Below, piece by piece: positions 26,505 to 37,800 of a stretch of DNA of 64,000 nt. The first letter of the stretch is position 1, and each line of letters opens with the position of its first letter. The position numbers were made by a program, and so were the translations under genes. Below the pieces are notes generated by a model. The model ran no database searches, was not told the origin of the DNA, and worked only from the letters and a program-made list of their open reading frames with translations. The stretch is from a virus. The stretch covers positions 157,096 to 221,095 of IMG/VR virus record IMGVR_UViG_3300045999_010033; one strand, written 5' to 3'.

Positions 26505-29500
26505 TTATTCATAAAATATTCCTAAAAGCTGATTTAATGGAGCGAATGTGCCTGTAAGTTTATAAGTCTTTCCGTTATAAACAAATACAATACCTTCTGC
26601 TGCTACTATTTTATCTACCCCACCCAATGAGTTTAATCTTTCTAATTCGTTTTTGAATTTTTTAATTATAGATGTGTCTCCGGTTTGTTTTACTTTTTGT
26701 GCAACTGAATCCAATTTCGTTTTCATAGCACGAATGGCAGTATCGGGGTGCACAGTTATTACTGATGTTACAAATTGTAAAACTTCAGAACCTACTCCCA
26801 AAAATATTTCTTCAAACGGTTTTATATTATCACGTTGTTGTTTTGGAACATTTATCTTATCGTGCTCTATTGTCCAATTTTGCAATGTTTTATCTGATAT
26901 TGTATTTAACCTAAAAGATTTTTCTCCAAATCCCCATCTGCGGATTAGTGCTTCTTTTGTAAGTTTATCGGGCTTAACGGGTGATTGCTTATCTATAAAA
27001 TCTGCCCACCATGCGTAGTGATAATCCGAAACGGAAGCAGAATCAGAAAGTCCAAATTTAGATTGTAGTTTGTTTAATTTTCCAAACCAATATCCTTGCT
27101 TCGATGAAAGCTCTTTACTTTTTGGAAGTTCTAAAACCGGAGGACCTGCTATCGTATATTTGGATTGCACATTTGCGTTGATTTGTTTTATCATGCCTGC
27201 CAATACTCTTGCGCTAGATTGGTCGGCGCTTATTGCCTTACCCGCATCATCATAACACACCGTTCCATGAAATACTAATAATGCCTGTCCGTATGGTATT
27301 ACGTTTACTGATTCTGGCCATATAACTTCAAGATTCATAAAACATTTCCCATTATTAAATATCTTTTCTTTTTGTTTTTCTGAAAGCCCACCTATTGCGG
27401 CGTTAAGGTCTTTCATTGCAAAATTATACGCATCGGTTAATCCACCACGACCTGCAAATTTAGATGCTACATCTTCTATACCCATTGCGTTTGCTCCTGC
27501 ATTTGCAAGATGTCCTTTGTTACGTGCGGCAATCAATCTTCCATTCTTCCAACTTATTGCCAAAGCCTGTCCGTCGGTTTTTTCACGAGCCAATTCCAAA
27601 CGACCACTTAGTGCGCCAGATATAATACGTTTAAGGTCACCAAACGTAAGCCCCATATCATCAAATGGATGTGACATGTGTCCATACGCACCACCTTCTT
27701 GTAATAGAGAAACTATACGATGCTCATATCCTCTTTCACGAATTACATCAACCGGTCTAATTGCCTTTGGTTTTACATATACATCTGGATAAGAGTATGG
27801 GTTTGGTCTTGAATTAAATGGATACATTTCCCATTTATCTGCTTTATCTTTTGCATATGCATCTCCTTTAGATGGATGAATTGTACGTTTAGCAGGTCCG
27901 TTTTCCTCTCTTGGATTATTAACCGGTATATTTTTTGCTGCCTTTTTAGCATCACGTTTTGAACTATATTCTAATACATCATATCCTACTATTTCAGCGT
28001 GCTTTTTTCCATATTTATCGTGCTTTTCCCAATCAGGAGAATATGGAGATCTGAAACTTTCCCCATTACTTGTCCCATCTACTACGGCTTCATTTACAAA
28101 ATTCTTTTTATTGAATTTAGTTGGTTTAAAATCAGTACGTGGTAAGTTCTTAACACGCCAAATTACATATGGTTGGTCTTGCTCATCATCACCGAATATA
28201 GTATCCGCAGTTGGGAAATCAATTTGAATATATCCGCCATTAGTAAACCACTCATCGGATTTATTTATACCATCATTGTTACCCAATTTTCTTTTATATC
28301 CTTTTGGTAAAAACATACCATCGGGTTGGTCATCATTAAATGCACCCTGAATACTTGTTGCTTCGTTTATAATTCCCTCTTGGAATATCTTTTTATTAAT
28401 CTTACCATATTCACGCATTAGTATTCCGGCCACCGCATGGGCTTTATTTTCAACAGAAGAGCCAGTCTTACCATCCTCTGCCCTATCTTTAATAATGCCC
28501 ATTTCATCTTGCTTACGATGTACCATTTCATGCGCAATCGTTCTTAAAATATCGGCAGTTAGGCGACCTTCGGTTGAAACGAATATTTCTTTTGTATTAT
28601 CATCGTATCCACCAAGAGATGTTTGTGATTCTGCGAACTCACCACCACCTACTAAATTGATTTTAGGTCTTTCATTTAGTTTCAATCGCTTTGTAGCATA
28701 TTCAACGAAATGATTTATTGATTCGGTTTTACTATCCAATGCATCTTCGGTTTCTCCGGTTTCGGGATTGTGATGTGAAAACGTTTTGTGCCAAATTTTA
28801 GATTTTTCTATTGCCCTTGCAGGATTAAGTTTATCTATTTTTTGTTGTGGTGATAATCTTCTATTAAACATTCCGGTAGCAGGAACATAATGTTCTTCAT
28901 TCAATAAATCTGCTGCGTTTCTTTTTGGTTCTTCTTTTTTATAACTTTTTATAGATTGTAATAATTGCGCATCGGTTAATTTGTATGTTTCTACACGTTT
29001 AATAACTTTTTCTAAAAAGTTTATTATAAATTTATTGTTACCATCTTGGGTTGATGAAATTTCGAACAAACCCATTGTTGCAGTAGATAGTGCCGCACCA
29101 CCACCCGCTGCTTGCGCACCACCAAATCCCAATGTTTCAAGTGCAGCATGCTTCACAATATCTTTTCCCAAATGAATACCAAACCCACCAAATCCATGTG
29201 TAAAAACACCAACTGAACCTTGTGCTGCTGCACTTGCAACTCCTAACGCACCTTGACCAGCGCTAACCGCTTTGGCCGCCGCTACACCTGCGCCACCTAA
29301 CATCATAGACCCCATTAACAATCCAACATCAATTGCAAAATGTTTGACATGATGTAATTGTTCTTTTCGTTTTTCATCGGAATAATCCCACTTTCCGGTT
29401 TGCTTATTTTTTACAGAACCAATCTTTTGTCCATTAGCCAATGCTTTAACTGCATCAACAGTTCCACCAATCATTTCTTTTTTGTGATGCGCCCACTTTT

Positions 29501-30800
29501 TTATTCCTTTACCAAAACCTTTAATGGCAGATTTTAATCTGGTCATCATTCCTTTTCTCTCCGGTGATTGTGGATTATTTATTTGTTCTATTGTTTTAGT
29601 TTCTTCATCAGATAACTTACTTTTTTCCGAATCCAATTGAGTTTTAATTTCTTCTTTTTCTTTTTCTGATTCCGGCTTTTCGGCATTTGTTTTAAAATCA
29701 GAACCTGATAGTTTATTAGGGTCTTCAGTTGGCTCTTCTGCTCCTGTCGTTTTTGGCTCTGAATCACTTGTGGGCTTTTCTGAAGCCGGTTTCTTTTCTT
29801 GATTGGTAGAGGCAGATGGTTCTTCTTTTGATGATGTCTTTTTATCTTTGCCAGTAAGCTTTTCTGCCTCTACGTGAGCTGGATGATCTTTGGCTAATCT
29901 AAGAGCTGCTCTTACTTTTATTTTTTTCTTTTCTCCTGCGGCGTTTGTATATTCAATTTCTTTATCCATTATAGGATTTTCCGATTCTGCCTCACCTAAA
30001 TAATTTGAAATAAAATCATTAAATATATCTTCGGCGGCAGCTCTTTCTATAATTGAAAAAATTGGATTGTATAATTCTGTCTCATCAATTGTTCTAAATG
30101 TAGTTGCCTGCTTTCCGTTTATGGTTGGCATTCCATGAGAATCTGATGATATATCTTTTACTTTCACCTTTTTGTTTTTGAATTTACCCATAAGAACGTT
30201 ATCTCCGACATCAACTCCTACTTTAATATTTTCACCGATTAATCGTTTTCTAATTAGGTCAAAAATACCTTTATCAAATTTTGAATATACTTTTTTAAAG
30301 TATTCTATGGCAGTTTTTTCATCTGCGCCACCAATATTTTTTCTTACATCAGTTCCACTAATTGCTTCTGCTTGTGGCGGCACTAAATACGTGTATCCAA
30401 TTTCTTTATAACCATAGCCCGCTTTACCACGATATGGTTTAAAATATGAACCACCTAATCTTTCTGCATCTTTTTCTCCAACTGCTGCAACGTATTGTGT
30501 AGTATCGGCATCAAACTTACTTAATATTTCAACTGGATTGTATGGATTTTTAACCATAACAAATCTATTAGCTGGAATATCAAACATTGTAGTTGCTATC
30601 TTTTTCTTTTCTTTAAAGTTAAAAGGAGATTTAGGTTGGGAAGTCGTATTTGAAGACCCAATGAAAACGTTACCAGCACCAAACTTACTAACTAAATTTT
30701 TATATGCTGCATAATGCCCTTTGTGGAATGGTTGAAATCTACCACTATATACTACTATTGTTTTTTTTACTTTTGGTTTATCTACTTCTGTTATATTCAT
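26505..30800 (-). CDS. Polyprotein: NMNAT-like, metalloprotease-like and ligase-like domains
   Basis: 1431 residues. Domain 1 (1-190): GRFQPFHKGHY (HxGH at 26-29) and ISGTDVR (148-153), nucleotidyltransferase motifs of NMN adenylyltransferases. Residues 191-270: a small beta domain (VGDNVLMGKFKNKKV). Residues 271-630: a Glu/Lys-rich linker and a Gly/Ala-rich hydrophobic stretch (~487-580), perhaps membrane-active. Residues 640-813: a metalloprotease-like domain with AHEMVH (HExxH at 757-761). Residues 1036-1431: a ligase-type nucleotidyltransferase with KTDG (1074-1077), RNKG, EGIV (1402-1405) and KTYKLTG. (L/I/V)-x-E sites E190, E270, E635, E813, E904 and E1035 lie at the domain boundaries. 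It probably is prohead cargo cut into separate enzymes. Its activities are inferred from motifs. Confidence 0.8.
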   Translation of the reverse strand: MNITEVDKPKVKKTIVVYSGRFQPFHKGHYAAYKNLVSKFGAGNVFIGSSNTTSQPKSPFNFKEKKKIATTMFDIPANRFVMVKNPYNPVEILSKFDADTTQYVAAVGEKDAERLGGSYFKPYRGKAGYGYKEIGYTYLVPPQAEAISGTDVRKNIGGADEKTAIEYFKKVYSKFDKGIFDLIRKRLIGENIKVGVDVGDNVLMGKFKNKKVKVKDISSDSHGMPTINGKQATTFRTIDETELYNPIFSIIERAAAEDIFNDFISNYLGEAESENPIMDKEIEYTNAAGEKKKIKVRAALRLAKDHPAHVEAEKLTGKDKKTSSKEEPSASTNQEKKPASEKPTSDSEPKTTGAEEPTEDPNKLSGSDFKTNAEKPESEKEKEEIKTQLDSEKSKLSDEETKTIEQINNPQSPERKGMMTRLKSAIKGFGKGIKKWAHHKKEMIGGTVDAVKALANGQKIGSVKNKQTGKWDYSDEKRKEQLHHVKHFAIDVGLLMGSMMLGGAGVAAAKAVSAGQGALGVASAAAQGSVGVFTHGFGGFGIHLGKDIVKHAALETLGFGGAQAAGGGAALSTATMGLFEISSTQDGNNKFIINFLEKVIKRVETYKLTDAQLLQSIKSYKKEEPKRNAADLLNEEHYVPATGMFNRRLSPQQKIDKLNPARAIEKSKIWHKTFSHHNPETGETEDALDSKTESINHFVEYATKRLKLNERPKINLVGGGEFAESQTSLGGYDDNTKEIFVSTEGRLTADILRTIAHEMVHRKQDEMGIIKDRAEDGKTGSSVENKAHAVAGILMREYGKINKKIFQEGIINEATSIQGAFNDDQPDGMFLPKGYKRKLGNNDGINKSDEWFTNGGYIQIDFPTADTIFGDDEQDQPYVIWRVKNLPRTDFKPTKFNKKNFVNEAVVDGTSNGESFRSPYSPDWEKHDKYGKKHAEIVGYDVLEYSSKRDAKKAAKNIPVNNPREENGPAKRTIHPSKGDAYAKDKADKWEMYPFNSRPNPYSYPDVYVKPKAIRPVDVIRERGYEHRIVSLLQEGGAYGHMSHPFDDMGLTFGDLKRIISGALSGRLELAREKTDGQALAISWKNGRLIAARNKGHLANAGANAMGIEDVASKFAGRGGLTDAYNFAMKDLNAAIGGLSEKQKEKIFNNGKCFMNLEVIWPESVNVIPYGQALLVFHGTVCYDDAGKAISADQSSARVLAGMIKQINANVQSKYTIAGPPVLELPKSKELSSKQGYWFGKLNKLQSKFGLSDSASVSDYHYAWWADFIDKQSPVKPDKLTKEALIRRWGFGEKSFRLNTISDKTLQNWTIEHDKINVPKQQRDNIKPFEEIFLGVGSEVLQFVTSVITVHPDTAIRAMKTKLDSVAQKVKQTGDTSIIKKFKNELERLNSLGGVDKIVAAEGIVFVYNGKTYKLTGTFAPLNQLLGIFYE

Positions 30801-30803
30801 ATT

Positions 30804-30813
30804 AATAAATATC
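30804..30813 (-). promoter_or_regulatory. Late promoter-like motif just upstream of polyprotein
   Basis: Reads GATATTTATT, only three bases before the ATG at 30800. If used, the mRNA would be nearly leaderless. Confidence 0.45.
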
Positions 30814-30871
30814 TTTTTTTATTGAAATATTATTATTACTATTTTTTTAATCGAACATACGAAATTTTTTT

Positions 30872-33800
30872 CTAATTACCAATTTTATTTTGTAACTCTT
30901 CTACTTTTTGAGTAAGTTCTTGTACAGCTTTCCATAAAACAAATACTAAATCGGATGTACTAATATTATCTATCTTTCCATCCATTACACCAACAAATTC
31001 TGGTAAGCCAATATCATGTAGTTCTTCGGCTATAATACCAATCATTTTCGCATCTCCATCGGATTGAGATTTAAAATTATATTCACGTATAGGTAATTCG
31101 TTAACCATAGATAATACAGATTTATCCCAATTTTTAATATTTTTTTTATATTTTTTACTAGATGTTCTCCTAACAATGTATCCAGTATCTGCTCCATTTT
31201 GAACCCATTGTACATCAACAAATGGATTCACTCCCGGTGATGAAACATCGGATGTTCTTAACATATTAGGTAAAAACAATGTTGGTCTAGTACTTTTGTG
31301 AGTTAATATTCCGATGTTTGCAGTTCCCCATGATATTGTGTTATCAACTGCAATTGATGAATAATTTGCTACTGCTCCTGCCGGCAAAATTATTTTTCCA
31401 TCGTTTAATCTTATATTTCCTTTTTGTATTACTAATGCATCTTTATTGGCATCATCAACCGTGTGTATAACCTTCCCGGCAATTCTAGCTGATACCAAAT
31501 CAGAACCGTCAGTATCATCTCTTTTTATTCTGAAATATTTGTTTTCATTTTTCAACATCTGAAACCCATCATTTGTTAATTCTATTAAATCAATTTCAGA
31601 TGTTGCAGTAAAATTGGCGTTATCCCAAATTGTTGAATTTATGTTTATACTCGGCTCTTGTGTTGTATTATTATTAGACCAAAAAGGACCGGATATAGTA
31701 TAAAAAGTATATAATGTATACACGTTATTCGGTGGGGTCGCAGTTGGAAAAGTTAATAATACATTTGAAGCAAATGTATTATCTATGGATACTACTTGGT
31801 TTGATCCAGATACAGTTACACCATTTCCAAATAGAGTAAAAATTGGTATATCGGCCGAATCTCTTATTTGAATTCCCCTATCAAAGCTTACATATCCTTC
31901 AAACGTATCGTTTGTTTCTATTAAAGGATTGCCAATGGAATCCCATCCAATTGTTAAATAGTAAGTTAGAGCACCATTGGGATTAATTGTTATCGTATCA
32001 TACGTTGGTGAATAATTAAAAGTACCATCAAAATAGTCAGTACCGGTCTTAGTTTCACCTTGTATTGTTATAGCAGGTGTACTTCCACTAATTGTATTAG
32101 TATTCGCAGATATAGATGATAACTCGCCATAACGTATATCTACACGCTTTTTAGAATTTTCATCAAATAATCCAATTGAAGGTATTTTGGGATTTAATAC
32201 AATTTTACTAGAACTATCTCTCAAAGAATCCCTATCGATAATCCATCCAGCAATTCTACCATCAGTTGCTACAACACTTCCGGATATTGTTAAATTTGCT
32301 CCATCCCAAAGAAGTGCGTTACTACCATTACGAATTGACATCTTTGGACTACCACTATCGAATCCTAAAAATATTCCATCGGTATTGTACGCAGAAGCGC
32401 TTATTTTTATACTTGGATTTTTACGTGTAGGATGATCGGAATCTAAAGCAATGACAGGAGTTCCACCTTTTGCACCTATATTAATTGTTCGGTTTGCATA
32501 AACATCTTGAGCAAAAAGAATATCAGTTGCTACCGAATCAAATTGTGCACTAAAATTATCCCAACTAGCAGACCATTGAGAGCCAACACTATTTCCCGTA
32601 TTATCATCGGATGGACGTGTACCAATTGTTGATGTATGACTTACTGCGCATAAATAATATCTATCAATCAAACTTGAGCCATTCCAATATTTTCCCAATA
32701 CAACATCACGTCGGGTATCGGTTCTATAATAATCGGTACTTGCCGACCATTCACCCCTATACACTACTCCTGGTCCGGTTTGTCCTACTTTACCTTCATT
32801 GAGTCTAAAAACTGTAGCGTATCTCTCAATGCCATCGGCAGACGCAGTATATGTTATACTACCAACCTTATATCCAGTTAATGACCCCGAAAAACTTTGC
32901 GATGTTAATATATAAAGTCCATCGTTAATTTTATTTAAAGTACCGGGGTATGGTGTTAGATTTTTTGGTATAAGACTTCCGGTATCATCATATGCAGATG
33001 AATAAAATGTTATAGAGCCGGTAATAGCAATTGGCTTTACTATAAAATTTATAAGATTAGGAAACGCTAAAGTACCGGATGCGTTAAATGCAAATGAATT
33101 ATTTGTTAATGTTAATTCTATGTCCTTTCCTGCCACTATATCATTACCACCTACAAATGTAAATGATTGCCTTAAATCTATTGGAACAAAATTATTGTTT
33201 ATATCGTAAAATTCAAACTTAAATTCAAACTTTTCGTTTGATATTTTATTTGGAACATTTACATTTAGTGTAACTTCGTTTGGAGAAAATGATGTTTCGG
33301 AAGCTGTAGATAATGATACATCTGTCAATTGCCAAACACCTGATTTAACTACAAAGAAAAGCCTACCACCACCAGTTTTATCTGCTTTAAAATTAATTTG
33401 TTGCTTATCAAATCTCCTAAAATTGGTGGGGGTTGTTATTGTAGTTAAACGCTTTCCATATCCAAAGTTAATATCGGTATCTACAAAAGAAGACCCGGTC
33501 ATATACACTTCTAAATTTCCGTAGTTTGCAACGGATGATGATAGTAATGGTGTAAAATCTAATTGATATTCAGTGCCCTCTGTAAAATTAATTGATTCGG
33601 ATGTAGCAAAATAAATCAATCCATTTGTGGTATTACTATCAGTTTGTGGAATTAATTTTACTGATTTATTTAAATACGTATCATCTACTTGCCAATCCGA
33701 TGGTGTGCTGATTGATCCAGTTATCCAAAACGCATCCAATATAGGGTCAGTAAATATTCCTTTTCTTACATTTAATGATGAAGAAAATGTTTCGGCAATT

Positions 33801-34813
33801 AATAAATCCGCACTCTCCAATTGAACATCTTCTAACAACTCAAAATCACCAAGCCAGTTTTGACTTTTGGCAAATACCTTTACACGATGCACATCACCGG
33901 TAAATGTATTCAAATCAGTTATTTTGATACGTGCAAAAGAACTATCAATATTTGAATCAAATACTAATGATGTATTTTCATATGAAGCAGTAAATGATGC
34001 AGATATAAAGTTTTTTACCTCTTGGTAATATGGACTAGTAGAACTTGTTTCATAATAAGGTATATTTACAACCGCAAGTTTGGATGTGTAAATATCCGAT
34101 AATGTAGGAGAAAAGGATTGGGGGAGTCCATCTACTTGTATTTGCAATCCTTCCATAGATTGAGAAAAAATTGTATCATCATTTATTCTCAATTGGTAAT
34201 TTACTGCACCATTGAAAGTTCTATAATCATCTCCTGGCGCAGGATTTATTGCGTATCCATCTATACTACTACTTACTGTTACTATTAATGGACTCCTATT
34301 ATATATTGGAAGTATTTGTTCTGTAATTTCAAACTTCGGAGTTTTATAAAATCTTATTTTAGTAGTGTTACGAAGATTTGGATTTACTTCAATTACCTTT
34401 TGCCACTTTACGTTATATGAATCTTTCCAAATATCCGGCACCGGTGTTATAGACCCATTTTGATCTACATAATCACTTAATTCTCCCAATATCGTTATGG
34501 TACACGGACCAAAGGCAGTATCGGGATAAATATGGACCGATACCACCTTTGATACACCATCGTATGGCTCTGGATTTCCTTTGGCAGGTTCATAGTAAAT
34601 GGTTTCACCTGCCGAATCCTTTATTTCTAGTTTTACTTCAGTACCGTTAACTAAAAATTCAGAACCTTGTATAAGGAATGCGTTTTTACCACCGGTAAAT
34701 GTATCCGGCAATTCAGTAACTCTAAAATATTTTGAGTTTGCATCCGTATCTAAAACCAGTGTGTTTACTCTATCTAAATTCTGTTTAAATAGTGTCTTTT
34801 TTAATATAGCCAT
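30872..34813 (-). CDS. Tail fibre with C-terminal S74 intramolecular chaperone
   Basis: 1313 residues. The first ~800 are beta-rich with many Thr/Ser/Asn and typical fibre N-terminus MAILKKTLFKQNLDRVNTLV. The last ~110 residues are a chaperone of endosialidase (S74) domain: SSKKYKKNIKNWDKSVLSMV, ELPIREYNFK, and AEELHDIGLPEFVG, with a terminal coiled coil. This domain assists trimer folding and cuts itself off at its N-terminal Ser. It is a receptor-binding candidate distinct from the fibre at 1-6830. Confidence 0.85.
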   Translation of the reverse strand: MAILKKTLFKQNLDRVNTLVLDTDANSKYFRVTELPDTFTGGKNAFLIQGSEFLVNGTEVKLEIKDSAGETIYYEPAKGNPEPYDGVSKVVSVHIYPDTAFGPCTITILGELSDYVDQNGSITPVPDIWKDSYNVKWQKVIEVNPNLRNTTKIRFYKTPKFEITEQILPIYNRSPLIVTVSSSIDGYAINPAPGDDYRTFNGAVNYQLRINDDTIFSQSMEGLQIQVDGLPQSFSPTLSDIYTSKLAVVNIPYYETSSTSPYYQEVKNFISASFTASYENTSLVFDSNIDSSFARIKITDLNTFTGDVHRVKVFAKSQNWLGDFELLEDVQLESADLLIAETFSSSLNVRKGIFTDPILDAFWITGSISTPSDWQVDDTYLNKSVKLIPQTDSNTTNGLIYFATSESINFTEGTEYQLDFTPLLSSSVANYGNLEVYMTGSSFVDTDINFGYGKRLTTITTPTNFRRFDKQQINFKADKTGGGRLFFVVKSGVWQLTDVSLSTASETSFSPNEVTLNVNVPNKISNEKFEFKFEFYDINNNFVPIDLRQSFTFVGGNDIVAGKDIELTLTNNSFAFNASGTLAFPNLINFIVKPIAITGSITFYSSAYDDTGSLIPKNLTPYPGTLNKINDGLYILTSQSFSGSLTGYKVGSITYTASADGIERYATVFRLNEGKVGQTGPGVVYRGEWSASTDYYRTDTRRDVVLGKYWNGSSLIDRYYLCAVSHTSTIGTRPSDDNTGNSVGSQWSASWDNFSAQFDSVATDILFAQDVYANRTINIGAKGGTPVIALDSDHPTRKNPSIKISASAYNTDGIFLGFDSGSPKMSIRNGSNALLWDGANLTISGSVVATDGRIAGWIIDRDSLRDSSSKIVLNPKIPSIGLFDENSKKRVDIRYGELSSISANTNTISGSTPAITIQGETKTGTDYFDGTFNYSPTYDTITINPNGALTYYLTIGWDSIGNPLIETNDTFEGYVSFDRGIQIRDSADIPIFTLFGNGVTVSGSNQVVSIDNTFASNVLLTFPTATPPNNVYTLYTFYTISGPFWSNNNTTQEPSININSTIWDNANFTATSEIDLIELTNDGFQMLKNENKYFRIKRDDTDGSDLVSARIAGKVIHTVDDANKDALVIQKGNIRLNDGKIILPAGAVANYSSIAVDNTISWGTANIGILTHKSTRPTLFLPNMLRTSDVSSPGVNPFVDVQWVQNGADTGYIVRRTSSKKYKKNIKNWDKSVLSMVNELPIREYNFKSQSDGDAKMIGIIAEELHDIGLPEFVGVMDGKIDNISTSDLVFVLWKAVQELTQKVEELQNKIGN

Positions 34814-34828
34814 TAAAGAATATTTTTT

Positions 34829-34838
34829 TATAAATATT
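34829..34838 (-). promoter_or_regulatory. Late promoter-like motif upstream of S74 fibre
   Basis: Reads AATATTTATA on the minus strand, 15 bases before the ATG at 34813. Confidence 0.6.
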
Positions 34839-34859
34839 CCTAAAACTGATTATATATCT

Positions 34860-37800
34860 TTATCCACGTATTGAACTATATCCACCTATCTTTTTAATCT
34901 CGACAATGCCATCAACCATATCTCTCATTTGGTCAAGGTGTGAAATAATCCAAATAAAATCAAATTGAGTTTTTAGATATTGCATCATCATAAATAGGGA
35001 TGAGATGTTATCTGAATCCAATGTGCCAAACCCTTCATCAATTACGAGGAAGTTGGGTCTAGGAAGGTTGCATATGTTAATTAGAGCCACTCTAATTGCC
35101 AATCCACTAATAAACTTCTCCATACCACTCGACATTTCAAGAGCCCATTCTTGGTCATCGTAAACGATTCTAGCGTTAATGTTCTTACCATCCACATTCA
35201 TAACGATATTGAAATCCACAACCTGTCCAAGAATGTTATTAACTTCACTTTCTATTATTGGTAAGGCTTTAGATATTAATTCATATGGTATGCCATCTTT
35301 TTTAACGGCATCCAAATAGCACTCATATAAATGATATTTATCTTCCAAATCTTTTACTTCTTTTATCTTTGCTCTACAACTATCTATATAAGATTTTATT
35401 GTTGCCATCTTTGAAGTTAGAGATGATAGTTCACTATTTTTTACCTTAATGATTTTATCCAATTCGGTATTGGTTTCTTCTAATGCAGAAAGTTTAATTT
35501 CAATTTCTTTGTTTTGCTTTATAGTTTCTTCATTTGCATAGTATCTCTTTATACTATCACTAATAGTTTCCAATTGATGATTATATAGCTCATTTTTAGT
35601 TTTCAAAGTTTTAATCTCTTCTTGAACTTTTTCTATAAATGAAAGTAGTTTGTTATATTTTAATTTATTTTCATTTAAGGTATTCCAAATCGTTTCTACA
35701 TCTTTTATGGATTCATATTTCAATTTTAACTCTTCGATTGTATTCAATTTCGATTGTAAATCGGATTCCTCTTTATCCACTTTTTCTTTTGTAGAAATTG
35801 CATCTTTTACAAAAACATTATTTATACAATATTTACAATTTGGGTCATACTCGTGCTTTTCTAAATGAGAAAGCTTTTCCTTATTTAGTTTTATTGATTG
35901 CTTCAATAATTGTATGTTGTGGTTTAGTGTAACAATTTGATTCTTACACGAATCCAATTCATCTTTAGCATCACTTATACTTACTCCATTTATAGTTTGT
36001 GTTTCGTTTATGGTATTAAGTAACGCCTCTGATAAATAATTCAAATCGTTTAACTGCTTTTGTTTAGCACCACTTTCCGTGTCTAACGATTCCAATGCGG
36101 ATAATATATCCTTCTTTTTAGAAATTAATTTATCAATATCATAAACCACATCAACTTTTGCTAATTGTTTATTCAATGATATTATAGATTCTATTACATT
36201 ATCTTTTTTATTAATAGTTTCTGAAATTAATGATTCTAATTCTGAAATTAAAGTTTGGGTTTGCCCCACTTCTAATATTTTATCATTTAATTCAGATGTG
36301 AAATCAGTTCTTTTGAAATTTTTAATTAGAGCACTTACCTCTTTTATTTCATCCGAAGCCGCTTCATGTAATTTATCAAATACATTTAATCCCATAAATT
36401 GAGCAAGTAACTCTTTCCTTTCCGATTGAGATTTATCAATGAATAGGGCGTTGTTTCCTTGCAAAGAAAGAGATGTCAATACAAAATCTTCATAACGTCC
36501 AACGTATTGTTCTATTATCAGATTAGTATCACGACGTTCTGTTCCATTAAGAGATTCGACTCGCCCATCTACAGTTCTCCAAAACTGAACATCTACTTTT
36601 ACATTTTTACCTTTGTTGACAGTGCGTGCTTCTCTACGAATTGAATATGATACACCATTTATTTCAAAATCCAGTTGACACCAAAACGTTGTTTTACGAT
36701 TGTTCATTATGTTGGTAGCCTTAAACGCTCGGCTACATTTATCGTATAGGCAAAATGATATGGAATCAAATAGAGATGATTTTCCTGATGCGTTTGGTGC
36801 AAACAATCCGGTCAATCCATTTATTTTTGTAAAATCAATTTTATTATCTTCACCATATGAAAACATATTACTAAACTCAAAACGAATTGGTTTCCAAAAT
36901 ATATTACGTTGAACATCATCGGTTGATATCCTTCCATTTATTTCGGTGTTTATTGTTTCTATTTTGCGTAAATCACCATCTGTTAGATGTGGAAGCATAC
37001 GATTTAGATAATCGTTTATTAATGAGTTTTGATAATTGATATCACTTACATCATCAAAATCCAATTTAGAGCTTCTATTGCCGGTCTTTACTTTTGAAAT
37101 TGAATCGGTGCGGATAATACTAAAATCTTTTATTTTGTATTTCCTTTTTATTTCCATTACTACTTTTTTAGTAGTAGCAGAATCGGTATTGGAAAGCTTT
37201 ACACGTAGATGCGCATACTTTGGCATATCTAACACATTTGGTACAATACCATTATCAACATTTAGAGTATAATATCCATAATCATTTTGGATATCAATTG
37301 CTTCATAGGTTAAGGTATCCAAATCCCAAACAAGAAACCCATGACCACTTACACTTTCTCCAAAGTTTTGTTGTACAAGAGAACCGGCGTAAACTGCTTT
37401 ACAACCACTTGATGAAATCAACTCTTGCCTTTTATGGATATCGCCCAATAGAGCAATGTCATACCCATCAAACATATCAACCGTGAAATGACGAGATGAA
37501 ACTACATATCCAACATCGGTTTGAGAATGATCAACTGGTCCATGAAATAATGCAATCTTTATTTTTGTATCAATATCATCTGCTTTGGGCCAATTATCTT
37601 TATTATCAAAGATACTGAATACACCAAATCCAACTCCACCATAACTCCAAACTTGTGTATCTTTTAAATAATAAAAGTTTGGCAGGTTAAGTGCATCTAC
37701 CATTGGTGTCAAAACATCAAGCCTATCGGTGTTGTTCATATTACAATCATGATTACCTGCGATAAGAATTGTTGGGCAATGTTTTGTACATTCGGTGAAT

